64,000 nt of DNA from Metabacillus schmidteae (GCF_903166545.1 NZ_CAESCH010000001.1:1740001-1804000), one strand, 5' to 3'; positions 9,483 through 18,351 are shown, counted from the first letter of the stretch. Program-made: numbers and translations. Notes: a model not told the origin generated them from the letters alone.

Positions 9483-9535
9483 ACTATTTGAAGCTAGTTA
9501 TGTCCCAGCCTCTTTATTTTTTTCCTTGAATCCTT

Positions 9536-10327
9536 TTATGAAAATAAAGCAGCAACCTCAACCTGATGTCCATACATAGCAAATTCTTTAGGAGACATAG
9601 CAGTTAATTTTTTGAACATGCGAGAAAAATAGGAAGGATCATAGTATCCGAGATAATCAGAAATAGCTACGATTGTCATATCGGTATTTAATAAGAGATT
9701 ACATGCTTCAATAATTCTTAATTGATGGATATATCTAATGGGAGATTGACCCATTAGTTCCTTAAAGATTGATATAGTGTAACTTGGTGATCGGTTAATC
9801 AACTTTGCCAGCTGTTCAATTTCAATGTTTTTACGATAATTTTCTAATAAGTAGTTCTCAACGATAGACGTGTATTTTACCTTGCTTGGTGTAACTGTAG
9901 GGTTATCTAGTTCTCGTGCAAACATTCCAAGTAATTCCTGAAGTATTCCGACACATATATAGGATCGGAATTTTCTATCACCTCTACTATCGACGAATAA
10001 TCTCTCAAAACGATGCTTTACATATTCGGGGTTCCTTGTTTTAATTTTATGAAATTTTTTATTAATAGGAAATGGATTTGAAGAGTTTACATTTTCATCC
10101 ATTGTAAACGCAACAGTGTATTTTTGATGCTCACCAGATTCATGATTCTTTGCTCCACGTAAGGTTCCAGAGGGAATAAAAACGAGATCTCCTTTTTCAG
10201 CAATAATCTGTTCTCCATTTATTGAATAGTTGACTTTTCCTTTTACTACTAAAATAAAAACATTGTAATCAATTTTTTCTTTTTGTGTATGCCAATTTGG
10301 AATTAAATTATCAAAGAAAACTCCCAT
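9536..10327 (-). CDS. AraC-family transcription regulator with cupin-type sensor
   Basis: This 263-residue regulator has an N-terminal beta-rich AraC-binding/cupin domain (about residues 15-100, with GEQIIAEKGDLVFIPSGT typical of the fold). The C-terminal AraC DNA-binding domain spans about 160-258 (IEIEQLAKLINRSPSYTISIFKE, then YFSRMFKKLTAMSPKEFA). It belongs to a different subgroup from the two 410-residue AraC proteins in this locus. The ATG at 10327 is used; a GGAGGGA about 17 bases upstream is farther than usual. It is transcribed away from the second symporter gene, and the shared upstream region carries TACATG repeats. It is the best candidate for the activator of that operon and of the ABC operon at 15027. 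Confidence 0.85.
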   Translation of the reverse strand: MGVFFDNLIPNWHTQKEKIDYNVFILVVKGKVNYSINGEQIIAEKGDLVFIPSGTLRGAKNHESGEHQKYTVAFTMDENVNSSNPFPINKKFHKIKTRNPEYVKHRFERLFVDSRGDRKFRSYICVGILQELLGMFARELDNPTVTPSKVKYTSIVENYLLENYRKNIEIEQLAKLINRSPSYTISIFKELMGQSPIRYIHQLRIIEACNLLLNTDMTIVAISDYLGYYDPSYFSRMFKKLTAMSPKEFAMYGHQVEVAALFS

Positions 10328-10433
10328 TATGTTAATGATATGAATCCCTCCAACCCAAATGATTTTCTATAAATTTACTATACATGATCTCCATTATTAG
10401 AAATATAGAAAAATAAAAGGTTGTAAAAAATCA

Positions 10434-10487
10434 TACATGAAATCGATAAATCGTACATGGACTCTAAATCGACATTTCTCGTATACT
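10434..10487 (+). promoter_or_regulatory. Putative AraC operator and promoter of the second GPH operon
   Basis: Direct repeats TCATACATGA and TCGTACATGG begin their TACATG cores at 10434 and 10454. The -10 TATACT begins 28 bases after the second core. All these distances are the same at 14905, 14925 and 14953. Confidence 0.6.
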
Positions 10488-10503
10488 TATTACCAACAAG
10501 GAG

Positions 10504-10517
10504 ATTAAGCGTTTACA
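10504..10517 (-). promoter_or_regulatory. cre-like site in the second GPH operon leader
   Basis: On the minus strand TGTAAACGCTTAAT resembles the cre consensus with one mismatch to the 14-base form. It starts 22 bases after the start of the -10, as does the site at 14975. Confidence 0.45.
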
Positions 10518-10726
10518 GTTATTGTGATGTTTTCTCAAAACACAATGATTTTGTAATGGTTTAAGGCGCTTTAGGAAAATCGTAAGTTAGACCATTTGAA
10601 GTACAGTTTACAGACTTAACTAGTGTAAAGGTGGTGGCAGAGAATTAGAATCAATATTTTGTACTATAAAAGTAATCAAGCATTTGACTTTGATTCAAAT
10701 TTAACACAAATATGGGAGGGTTACTT

Positions 10727-12094
10727 ATGTATAAAGTAGATCAAGTTTCATGGAAAGAAAGAATAAGTTATGGTTTAGCAGATACAGCTTCAAATTTAAT
10801 TTTTGTGATGGTCTCAACTTATTTACTTTATTTTTATACAGATGTTTATGGTATAGGTGCAGGTGTTGTTGGTACTTTATTCTTGATCGTCAGGTTTCTC
10901 GACGCTGGAACAGATTTACTTGCAGGATATGTAATAGATCGAACAAGTACGAAGTGGGGAAAATGTAGACCTTATTTTCTATGGTTGGCTCTCCCGTTTG
11001 CAGCAGTAGGTGTCTTAACGTTTTTAACTCCAGACCTAGATACTCAAGGAAAGATCTTATTTGCATATTCTAGTTACATCTTATTAGGCCTTATTTATAC
11101 ATTTATTAACATTCCGTTATCAGCCATGCTACCAAGCATGTCAAATAATCCACAAGAGCGTCATGAAGTAACTTCTATTCGTATGATTTTCGGGCAAATT
11201 GGTGGTTTTATAGTTTCGGTTGCCACGTTACCTTTAGTTGCTTACCTTGGAAATGGTAATGATGCTAAAGGTTTCGCGTTAACAATGACAGTATTCGGTA
11301 TTATATCAATTCCTATGTTTATCAATGCTTTCAAAAACACGAAAGAAAGAGAATACTATAATAGTAGTAAAAAGAGTATACCTTTAAAAGATGGAATGAA
11401 AGCGTTTAATATACCGTGGTTAATTATTTTTACTGCAAAACTTGCTTTCTTCTTCGTGTTTATAATTCGTAACCAAACAACCGTTTATTTCCTTAAATAT
11501 AACTTTGGAAGAGAAGATATTGTACCTGTTGTCATGGCTTTAAATTATTTAACGATTGTATCCTTACTGTTAATTCCGTTTGTTACTAAGAGACTTGGCG
11601 GTAAGAAAACCATGCAGTTTGGGATTGTCGTTGCAATTGTAGGATCTCTAATCATTTACTTCAGTTCAATTACACAATCCATACCATTATTGTTAATTGG
11701 TGTAGGGCTTGGCGGGTTAGGTTTAGGGTTCGTTCCGAGTCTATTATTCTCTCTAATTGCTGACACGATTGATTATGGTGAGTGGAAATCAGGTGTTCGT
11801 GCTACAGGACTTTTATACTCAGGTTCTACCTTTGCAGCTAAGTTTGGAATGGGGATAGGAGGAGCTGCTGGAGCTTGGTTATTAGCAATGTATAATTATG
11901 ACCCGGCTTTAACTCAACAATCCACTGAAACTTTGAAAGCGATTGAATTTAGCTTTATATGGTTTCCGGTCATCAGTTTTGCATTAGTTCTTATATTACT
12001 GCAGTTCTATAAACTGGATAAAATTCATGGACAAATAATAGAAGATTTAAGAAAAAGGAATAACTCAAATAATGACCTTGCAAAAGATGCTTAA
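10727..12094 (+). CDS. GPH-family sugar:cation symporter (MFS), second copy
   Basis: This 455-residue membrane protein has about 12 helices and the same GPH signatures as the gene at 4752: LIVRFLDAGTDLLAGYVIDRT with KWGKCRPY, and DTIDYGEWKSGVRATG near the C-terminus. The ATG at 10727 follows GGGAGGG with 6-base spacing; the ATG at 10712 overlaps that ribosome site and is unlikely. It is followed 63 bases later by a sulfatase, mirroring the first symporter-sulfatase pair. It probably imports a related but distinct sulfated or uronate-containing sugar. The substrate is inferred from context. Confidence 0.88.
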   Translation: MYKVDQVSWKERISYGLADTASNLIFVMVSTYLLYFYTDVYGIGAGVVGTLFLIVRFLDAGTDLLAGYVIDRTSTKWGKCRPYFLWLALPFAAVGVLTFLTPDLDTQGKILFAYSSYILLGLIYTFINIPLSAMLPSMSNNPQERHEVTSIRMIFGQIGGFIVSVATLPLVAYLGNGNDAKGFALTMTVFGIISIPMFINAFKNTKEREYYNSSKKSIPLKDGMKAFNIPWLIIFTAKLAFFFVFIIRNQTTVYFLKYNFGREDIVPVVMALNYLTIVSLLLIPFVTKRLGGKKTMQFGIVVAIVGSLIIYFSSITQSIPLLLIGVGLGGLGLGFVPSLLFSLIADTIDYGEWKSGVRATGLLYSGSTFAAKFGMGIGGAAGAWLLAMYNYDPALTQQSTETLKAIEFSFIWFPVISFALVLILLQFYKLDKIHGQIIEDLRKRNNSNNDLAKDA

Positions 12095-12157
12095 TTATCT
12101 AGAGAAAATATAATAACTCACATGCAACTAGAATAAAGAAAGAGGAGAAAAGAAATT

Positions 12158-13699
12158 ATGAGAATTTTATTTTTAGATTTAGATTCAGTAAGCCCACGTC
12201 ATCTAGGATGCTACGGTTATCACCGTAATACATCACCAAATATTGATAAAATTGCAGAAAAAGGCGTTCGTTTTAATAATTACTATACTTCAGATGCACC
12301 GTGTGCTCCATCTAGAACTGCATTGATGTCAGGTCAATTTGGGATTCGTAATGGTTTAGTAGGCCATGGGGGAACAGCTGGTGATATGAAACTTGAAGGA
12401 GTTAATCGTAACCTTTTTGGTCGATTATCAGTTGGGGGATCTCTTCCTTCTTTCTTACAATTAGGAGCAGGATTAAATACAACTTTAATTAGTCCATTCC
12501 CTCAGAGACATGCAACATATAATTTTTATGCCGGTTTTAACGAAATTATTAATACTGGTAAGTTTGGAATGGAATCAGCTGAACAAGTTTCACCTGTTGT
12601 AACAGATTGGTTAGATAGAAATGCAGAAAAAGATGACTGGTTACTTTACGTAAATTACTGGGATGCACATACACCATATCGTGCACCTGAGAGTTTTGGT
12701 AATCCTTTTGCTGAAGAGCCGCTACCAGAATGGGCAAATGAAGAAACATTAGAAAAGCACAAGGAAGCTGTGGGCCCACATACAGTACACGAATTAGTTA
12801 TTGATCATAACGGAAATACGTATACGAATGTAGAAAGTGAGAAATTCCCAAGAAGTCCTGGTGAAATCAAAAACATGGACGATTTAAGAGCGATGATTGA
12901 TGGTTATGACTGTGGTATTCGATACCTTGATGATCATGTCGGCAGACTCTTTGCCTTGTTACAAGAAAAGGGGATTCTGGAAGACACGATTATCATTATC
13001 TCTGCTGATCATGGTGAGAATATGGGTCAATTAGGAATTTATGGAGAGCATGGTACAGCTGATGACGGAACATGCCGCATTCCAATGATTATTTCTTGGC
13101 CTGGTATGCAACAAGGTATTGTTGATGATGGATTGCATTACCACTTAGATTTACCTGTTACACTTGCAGAAATGCTTGAGCTACCGGCTTCACCAGATTG
13201 GGATGGAAAAAGTTATGCCTCTGTATTAACAGAAGGAAAAGATTGTGGACGCGACTACCTAGTTGTGTCTCAATGTGCCCACGTTGCACAACGTAGTGTA
13301 CGTTTCGGCGATTGGTTATATATGAGAACATACCATGATGGATATCATTTATTTGATAAAGAAATGCTATTTAATCTTAAAGAGGATCCAAGAGAAGAAA
13401 ACAATGTTGCAGAACAAAACAAAAATATTTGTATGGAAGGAACATACTACTTACATGAATGGCATGATGAAATGATGCTCAAATCGGGTGATGACGTTGA
13501 TCCTCTATGGACTGTGATGAAGGAAGGCGGGCCATACCATGCGAAGGGATACCTTAAAAACTATGGAGAAAGACTTGTTCAAACTGGAAGAGAACATCAA
13601 TTTAATGAGTTGAAACAAAAACATCCTAGTGAGTTTCCTGAAGAAATTGATGAAGCCAGAATTGCGTTTACTAGAAAGATGATGAGTAACTTATTTTAA
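12158..13699 (+). CDS. Formylglycine-dependent sulfatase 2
   Basis: This 513-residue sulfatase has its activation motif at residues 49-53 (CAPSR, Cys49 to formylglycine). N-terminal metal-binding Asp residues lie in LFLDLDS (D7, D9), and ISADHGENMG (about 284-293) provides further metal ligands. It has no signal peptide. It is strongly paralogous to the sulfatase at 18380: both share LDLDS, GCYGYHRNTSPNID and AKG(Y/A)LKNY-type tail segments, and so probably arose by duplication. The start is an ATG after AAGAGGAG. It shares a transcription unit with the symporter upstream. It probably desulfates imported saccharides in the cytoplasm after activation by the FGE encoded next. Confidence 0.9.
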   Translation: MRILFLDLDSVSPRHLGCYGYHRNTSPNIDKIAEKGVRFNNYYTSDAPCAPSRTALMSGQFGIRNGLVGHGGTAGDMKLEGVNRNLFGRLSVGGSLPSFLQLGAGLNTTLISPFPQRHATYNFYAGFNEIINTGKFGMESAEQVSPVVTDWLDRNAEKDDWLLYVNYWDAHTPYRAPESFGNPFAEEPLPEWANEETLEKHKEAVGPHTVHELVIDHNGNTYTNVESEKFPRSPGEIKNMDDLRAMIDGYDCGIRYLDDHVGRLFALLQEKGILEDTIIIISADHGENMGQLGIYGEHGTADDGTCRIPMIISWPGMQQGIVDDGLHYHLDLPVTLAEMLELPASPDWDGKSYASVLTEGKDCGRDYLVVSQCAHVAQRSVRFGDWLYMRTYHDGYHLFDKEMLFNLKEDPREENNVAEQNKNICMEGTYYLHEWHDEMMLKSGDDVDPLWTVMKEGGPYHAKGYLKNYGERLVQTGREHQFNELKQKHPSEFPEEIDEARIAFTRKMMSNLF

Positions 13700-13713
13700 A
13701 TAAAAAAAGGATT

Positions 13714-13754
13714 ATTATACCTTAGTTTAGTATTTTACTAGACTAAGGTATAAT
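13714..13754 (+). terminator. Long hairpin after sulfatase 2
   Basis: A 13-bp stem (ATTATACCTTAGT with its complement) continues past one mismatch into a further 4 bp. Only a weak T-rich tract follows, so it may be a terminator or an RNA-stabilising hairpin before the FGE gene. Confidence 0.55.
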
Positions 13755-13830
13755 TTATTTATGAAAAATATAAAAAATGACTAGAGATCATTATTAATTT
13801 GTTTTTTCGAATTAGAAAGGAGGAATAGTA

Positions 13831-14781
13831 GTGGAAAAGGTGCAAAAATCTTGTTGTAGTGTAAGTCGAAGCACAAGTGAAGAACAGGTAGAAAGTAAAA
13901 CTCCTAAAATAAAACAAAATGGAATCGATACATCACACTTTGTTCATATAAAAGGTGGAGAGTTTCTGATGGGAACTGATACAAAAGAGAGTTTTCCAGC
14001 TGATGGTGAAGGTCCTATCCGCAATGTTAAAATAAATGAATTTTACATTTCTCCGTATACTGTTACAAATCAAGATTTTAAAGCATTTGTTGATGCAACA
14101 GGCTACAAAACAGAGGCAGAGGTATTTGGATGGTCGTTTGTTTTTCACTTATTAGCATCCAAAAAAACAAAAGATCAAGTTCGCCAATTTCCACAAGGAT
14201 TACCTTGGTGGCTACCTGTAGAAGGTGCTTATTGGAATAAACCAGAAGGGCCCGATTCTTCTATAAATGATAGAATGAACCATCCTGTAACACATGTTTC
14301 ATGGAATGATGCCAACGCTTATTGCAAGTGGTCAGGTACGAGGCTACCAACAGAAGCAGAGTGGGAGTATGCTGCTCGTGGTGGGCTAATTCAAAAAACT
14401 TATCCCTGGGGAGATGTGCTAGAACCGGAGGGGGAGCATCGATGTAATATTTGGCAAGGGACATTCCCAAATGTAAACAGTGCTGATGACGGATATATTG
14501 GTACAGCACCAGTGGACACTTATGAGCCAAATGGTTATGGATTATACAATGTGTCAGGTAATGTGTGGGAATGGTGCAGTGATTGGTTTACACCAAAGTA
14601 TCATACTCAGACAAATAATAGGGATCCGAGGTATACAAAACCAACCGGGAAACGATCCATGCGTGGCGGGTCATTTCTTTGTCACATATCTTACTGCAAT
14701 AGATACCGCGTAGCTGCAAGAAGTTCTAATACTCCTGATAGTTCTACAAGTAATTGTGGTTTTCGTGTTGTGTTGAACTAG
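13831..14781 (+). CDS. Formylglycine-generating enzyme (sulfatase-activating, SUMF1/FGE family)
   Basis: This 316-residue protein matches aerobic FGE, the copper-dependent oxidase that converts the sulfatase active-site Cys into formylglycine. The family core begins with GGEFLMGTD (about residues 42-50) and continues with HPVTHVSWNDANAYCKW, RLPTEAEWEYAARGG and NVWEWCSDWF. Near the end, RGGSFLCHISYCNRYR keeps both redox-active cysteines (C284 and C289), and NTPDSSTSNCGFR follows as in human SUMF1. Many relatives lack these cysteines, so this one is probably a true maturase. The start is a GTG after AAAGGAGG. A Cys-rich segment (KSCCSVSR) lies at residues 6-13. It lies directly after sulfatase 2 and should also serve sulfatases 1 and 3. 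Confidence 0.92.
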   Translation: MEKVQKSCCSVSRSTSEEQVESKTPKIKQNGIDTSHFVHIKGGEFLMGTDTKESFPADGEGPIRNVKINEFYISPYTVTNQDFKAFVDATGYKTEAEVFGWSFVFHLLASKKTKDQVRQFPQGLPWWLPVEGAYWNKPEGPDSSINDRMNHPVTHVSWNDANAYCKWSGTRLPTEAEWEYAARGGLIQKTYPWGDVLEPEGEHRCNIWQGTFPNVNSADDGYIGTAPVDTYEPNGYGLYNVSGNVWEWCSDWFTPKYHTQTNNRDPRYTKPTGKRSMRGGSFLCHISYCNRYRVAARSSNTPDSSTSNCGFRVVLN

Positions 14782-14805
14782 CCAAGAATTATTTTATACG
14801 TTAAC

Positions 14806-14861
14806 AACGAAAAAGAATCTACCAACCTTATATATCACAGGTTGGTAGATTCTTTTTCGTT
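14806..14861 (+). terminator. Terminator after the FGE gene
   Basis: A perfect 23-bp stem (14806-14828 with 14839-14861) has a 10-base loop. The A-rich/T-rich base of the stem means it could work in both directions. Confidence 0.8.
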
Positions 14862-14904
14862 TTAAATGGAAGTGAAGTAAAACACTAAATATTCTGAAAA
14901 AATG

Positions 14905-14958
14905 TACATGAAATCATAATATCGTACATGGACCATTAGTCATGAAGACAACTATAAT
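14905..14958 (+). promoter_or_regulatory. Putative AraC operator and promoter of the ABC transporter operon
   Basis: TACATG half-sites at 14905 and 14925 (20-bp period) are followed 28 bases later by a perfect -10, TATAAT, at 14953-14958. The sequence TCGTACATGGAC is shared with the promoter at 10434-10487. Confidence 0.65.
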
Positions 14959-14974
14959 TAGCAACAACAAGGTG

Positions 14975-14988
14975 TTTAAGCGCTTACA
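14975..14988 (-). promoter_or_regulatory. cre-like site in the ABC operon leader
   Basis: On the minus strand TGTAAGCGCTTAAA has one mismatch to the cre consensus. It starts 22 bases after the start of the -10. Confidence 0.5.
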
Positions 14989-15026
14989 TACCTTGTGAGA
15001 AAAAATCAAAGGGGAGAAATTACACG

Positions 15027-16496
15027 ATGAAAAAAAAGTGGTTGATATTGCTATTGTGTGTTTTATTCGTTTTTTCTCTAACTGCTTGTACGTCATCAAG
15101 TGAAGAAACAGGTGGAAATGACGGAGAAAAGGATGGCAAAGTTGTTTTACGTGTGATGGATTGGAGTGACAGTACGAAAGATATCCGTGAGGAATTCCAT
15201 AAACAGTTCATGGAAAAATATCCCGATATCAAAGTGGAATATACACAACTTACAATTGATCAATATAAAAATACTATTTTAACAGCTGTAAACTCTGGAG
15301 AGGCACCGGATTTGTTTCCTGTTCCATCAGGAATGAAGCTTTCAACATTGGTAAAAGATGGTTGGTATCAATCGCTTGAACCATATATTGACGATGAATT
15401 TAAAAATATTTTTGTAGAAGGTACATTCCAAAATGGAATTACCATGGTTGATGGTGAGGTTTATTCAATCCCAGAAACAGCCTATGTACCTAGCAGTCTA
15501 ATCTTCTATAACAAAAAGTTATTTAAAGAGGCAGGCTTAGATCCTGAGCAACCACCTAAAACTTATTCAGAATATAGAGAAGCTGCAAAGAAAATAACAG
15601 AAGCTGGTAAAGGAAAATATTACGGAATCATTGAAGGTGGAAAACAAAGTAATCGCTGGATGGAGACTGTAAGAGACTGGTCATCACTAGACGGAAGTGG
15701 AATAAACGCAAATTCACCTATTAGTCTAGCAACAAATGAGACAACGTATGATAGTGAACCTGTTCTAAATATATTTAACCTTTTTAATGATATTAAGGAA
15801 GATGGGAGTTTCCATCCGAAGACGATGAACATTTCTGCGCCAGAGGCGAGAGCGTTATTTGGACAAGGACAAGCAGGATTTATTGTGCAAGGAGCTTGGT
15901 GCATTGGTGTTTGGAACAAAGAAAATCCTGATCTAGAGTATGGAGTTATGGCACCTCCAGTTCCTGATTCGGGAAAAAAAGGTTCATTACCAATTTTAAG
16001 TAATTCAGCATGGATGGGCTTATCAGCTACATCAGAACATCAAGAAGAAGCAGCGTTATATCTCAAGGAATTTTATGGTGGAGACTATTTTCAACAGGAA
16101 CAAGTAAAGAAGGGTGGAGCATTCTCGATTGTAAAAGGAATTAATGAAGAATATATCAAAGTTGAGCAATTACAACAGTATTATGATATATCTCAAGAGT
16201 TTGGACGTGTAATTCCTAATCCAAGTGTCAAAAACCCAAATACATCAGCGGTATTTGCTGAGTTTAAAGATGTGAGTCCAAATGTTGGTGAAATTCTTGG
16301 TGGAGTGGTAGCTGGTGCTGTATCAGATTTTGAAGGTGAGTTAAGTAGGTACTCAGAACAATTAGGAACAGCTTGGAACAATGCACTTACGACAGCAAGT
16401 GAAAAAGGAATAGAAGTGGAAAAATCAGATTTTGAATTTCCTAATTGGGATCCATTGGAAAATTACACTGAAGAGGATTATGCAGAACTAAAATAA
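15027..16496 (+). CDS. ABC sugar transporter, solute-binding lipoprotein
   Basis: This 489-residue extracellular binding protein has a lipoprotein signal peptide: KKK, a hydrophobic stretch, then the lipobox LTAC with lipidated Cys21. A Ser/Glu/Gly-rich linker follows. The mature part has the family-1 carbohydrate-binding-protein pattern (VVLRVMDWSDS, DLFPVPSG, IPETAYVPSSLIFYNKKLFKEAGL). It would sit on the outer face of the membrane and deliver oligosaccharide to the two permeases encoded next. A hairpin after it (16501-16541) probably raises its mRNA level relative to the permeases. The ATG follows AAGGGGAG. The ligand is probably a sulfated oligosaccharide, because a sulfatase gene ends the operon, but this is inference. 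Confidence 0.88.
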   Translation: MKKKWLILLLCVLFVFSLTACTSSSEETGGNDGEKDGKVVLRVMDWSDSTKDIREEFHKQFMEKYPDIKVEYTQLTIDQYKNTILTAVNSGEAPDLFPVPSGMKLSTLVKDGWYQSLEPYIDDEFKNIFVEGTFQNGITMVDGEVYSIPETAYVPSSLIFYNKKLFKEAGLDPEQPPKTYSEYREAAKKITEAGKGKYYGIIEGGKQSNRWMETVRDWSSLDGSGINANSPISLATNETTYDSEPVLNIFNLFNDIKEDGSFHPKTMNISAPEARALFGQGQAGFIVQGAWCIGVWNKENPDLEYGVMAPPVPDSGKKGSLPILSNSAWMGLSATSEHQEEAALYLKEFYGGDYFQQEQVKKGGAFSIVKGINEEYIKVEQLQQYYDISQEFGRVIPNPSVKNPNTSAVFAEFKDVSPNVGEILGGVVAGAVSDFEGELSRYSEQLGTAWNNALTTASEKGIEVEKSDFEFPNWDPLENYTEEDYAELK

Positions 16497-16500
16497 ATTC

Positions 16501-16541
16501 AATTAAAGGCGGGTTTATTAGAAGATATACTCGCCTTTAAT
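16501..16541 (+). terminator. Intercistronic hairpin between binding-protein and permease genes
   Basis: An 11-bp stem (AATTAAAGGCG with its complement) surrounds a 19-base loop and has only a weak T tract. It probably acts as a partial terminator or mRNA stabiliser. Confidence 0.55.
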
Positions 16542-16563
16542 TTGTAAAGAAAGAAGGGATAAG

Positions 16564-17526
16564 ATGAACAATACAGATACAGTACTTTCTACCAAAACAG
16601 TTAAAAAAGTTCGAAAGGGATCACTATCTAGAAAAACGAACTTGTGGTGCTGGCTTTTTATTTTGCCAAATCTAATTTTTTATGCACTTTTCCAAGGTTG
16701 GCCAATTATTGTTAACTGGTACTATGCGACGTTAGACTGGTCAGGATTAAGTTCGAATGTAGCTTTCGTAGGCCTTGAGAATTTTAAAGAGGTCATAAAA
16801 GACCCTCACTTTTGGAATGCATATAAAAATAGTTTTGTTTTCATGGTAGGTGCAGTACCATTACTACTTATTCTTGCATTGTTCATTGCACTTATCTTAA
16901 ATAATCCTAAGCTCCGATTTGCAAGTGCATATCGTACTCTTTTCTTTATTCCTGTTGTTACAACTGCCTCAATTGTTGGGATTATTATGGTTTATATTTG
17001 GGGTTCAGATGGTGCTGTGAATTATGCTTTAATGAAACTAAATTTAATAGATCAACCAGTTAACTGGTTAAGTGATGCGAAAATGGCGATGACAACTGTT
17101 ATTCTAATCTATGTATGGAAGAATCTTGGAATGAACATGATCTATTGGTTAGCAGGACTTCAAAGCATACCTAAAGAACTGTATGAGGCAGCAAAAGTAG
17201 ATGGTGCGGGACATGTAAAAACATTCTTTTATATTACGCTCCCACAACTTATTCCAATTGGTGTTGTAATACTTTTATTGAATGTAGCAGGTTCTTTAAA
17301 AGTATTTGATTTAATCAAGACAATGACTGACGGAGGACCATTTTTTGCAACGGATGTTGTATCAACCTATATATACCGTTATGCATTTTCGAGTGAAATG
17401 GGTCTCCCAAGATTAGGTTACGCATCTGCAGCTGCGATTTTCTTTACTTTAACGATTGTGTTCATTGGCATTGCTCAAGCAATCATAAAACGTCCATTTA
17501 AACAAAATGCAAAGGGGATGGAATAA
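16564..17526 (+). CDS. ABC sugar transporter permease (MalF-type)
   Basis: This 320-residue inner-membrane permease has six main helices and a charged N-terminal tail. The cytoplasmic EAA loop (EAAKVDGAGHVKTFFYITLP, about residues 213-232) contacts the ATPase. It pairs with the permease encoded immediately downstream; the next start codon abuts this stop codon. No ATPase gene is present, so it presumably relies on a shared MsmX-like ATPase encoded elsewhere, as is known for several Bacillus sugar importers. Confidence 0.88.
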   Translation: MNNTDTVLSTKTVKKVRKGSLSRKTNLWCWLFILPNLIFYALFQGWPIIVNWYYATLDWSGLSSNVAFVGLENFKEVIKDPHFWNAYKNSFVFMVGAVPLLLILALFIALILNNPKLRFASAYRTLFFIPVVTTASIVGIIMVYIWGSDGAVNYALMKLNLIDQPVNWLSDAKMAMTTVILIYVWKNLGMNMIYWLAGLQSIPKELYEAAKVDGAGHVKTFFYITLPQLIPIGVVILLLNVAGSLKVFDLIKTMTDGGPFFATDVVSTYIYRYAFSSEMGLPRLGYASAAAIFFTLTIVFIGIAQAIIKRPFKQNAKGME

Positions 17527-18351
17527 TTGAGCAAATTAAGTAAAATCGTTACTCATACTACATTAATTGCTGTTTTATTTATATGGATATATCCCTTTTT
17601 GTGGATGGTTTCAGCGTCTTTCAAAAGTGATTCGGAATTCTTCTCGAAAGGGTTAAGTTTAATTCCTGAAACGTTTAATTTATCAAATTTTACACGTGCA
17701 TGGGATGCAGGAAATTTTGATCGGTATTTTATTAATTCAGTCATAATAACTGTAGCGGTTATTGTAATTGTGTTATTTATAACAGCGACATGTGGTTACG
17801 CACTTGGTAGATATTCATTCCCTGGTAAAAAAATATTTATGGCTATTCTTGGAGCAAGTATATTTTTCCCTTTAGAATTTTCAATTATTCCAATCTTTCA
17901 ATTGATAAAAGAAATGGGACTAATGAATTCACTTCTCGGGATCATCCTTGCAGAATCTGGTGGTGGTCACGTGTTGTTTGTATTACTTTTTGCTAGTTTC
18001 TTTAGAGCTGTGCCAAAAGAATTAGAGGAAGCATCAATAATCGATGGATGCAACTTCTTTCAAACATTCATTCACGTCATAATGCCTTTATCGAAACCGA
18101 TAATTGGTAGCGTTATCATTATGCAATTTGTTTGGACATGGAATTCATTTCTTTTACCTTTAGTACTAACTCTTAGCACACCTGAGCTCAGCACATTAGC
18201 TGTTGGATTATATACGTTGCGTGGAGAAAATATTGTTGACTGGACAGGAATAGCTGCTGGTGGAACGATCGCATTAATACCAATTATTATTATTTTCTTA
18301 TTCTTACAACGATATTTTGTTGATGGAATTGCAGGAGCTGTTAAAGGGTAA
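17527..18351 (+). CDS. ABC sugar transporter permease (MalG-type)
   Basis: This 274-residue permease has six helices. The EAA-loop motif EEASIIDGCNFFQTFIHVIM lies at about residues 171-190, and the C-terminal FLQRYFVDGIAGAVKG ending is typical of MalG-type subunits. The TTG start directly follows the upstream stop, which implies translational coupling. It forms the membrane channel together with the preceding permease. A sulfatase gene starts 28 bases downstream, so import and desulfation are coupled. Confidence 0.87.
   Translation: MSKLSKIVTHTTLIAVLFIWIYPFLWMVSASFKSDSEFFSKGLSLIPETFNLSNFTRAWDAGNFDRYFINSVIITVAVIVIVLFITATCGYALGRYSFPGKKIFMAILGASIFFPLEFSIIPIFQLIKEMGLMNSLLGIILAESGGGHVLFVLLFASFFRAVPKELEEASIIDGCNFFQTFIHVIMPLSKPIIGSVIIMQFVWTWNSFLLPLVLTLSTPELSTLAVGLYTLRGENIVDWTGIAAGGTIALIPIIIIFLFLQRYFVDGIAGAVKG

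Larger units (their letters stand above)
7688..9516 (+). mobile_element. IS1182-family insertion sequence, intact
   Basis: A 16-bp perfect inverted repeat bounds the element: TAAAGAGGCTGGGACA at 7688-7703 and its complement at 9501-9516. Inside lie a single complete transposase gene and a strong hairpin near each end (7723-7765 and 9443-9482). I see no clear target-site duplication outside the ends. The insertion lies between sulfatase 1 and a convergent AraC gene, and does not disrupt a recognisable reading frame. Confidence 0.85.
10328..10726. promoter_or_regulatory. Divergent control region between the AraC gene and the second GPH operon
   Basis: This 399-base region has no gene. TACATG half-sites occur at 10434 and 10454 (20-bp period), with another TACATGA at 10381. 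A -10-like TATACT is at 10482-10487 and a cre-like site at 10504-10517. The layout from the half-sites to the cre site is repeated with identical spacing at 14905-14988. I see nothing recognisable in 10520-10700 apart from the ribosome site at 10714. Confidence 0.6.

Noticed and set aside
7646..9535. Target-site duplication around the intact IS
   Set aside because: I compared the bases outside 7688 and 9516 and found only AT-rich similarity, not a convincing direct repeat.
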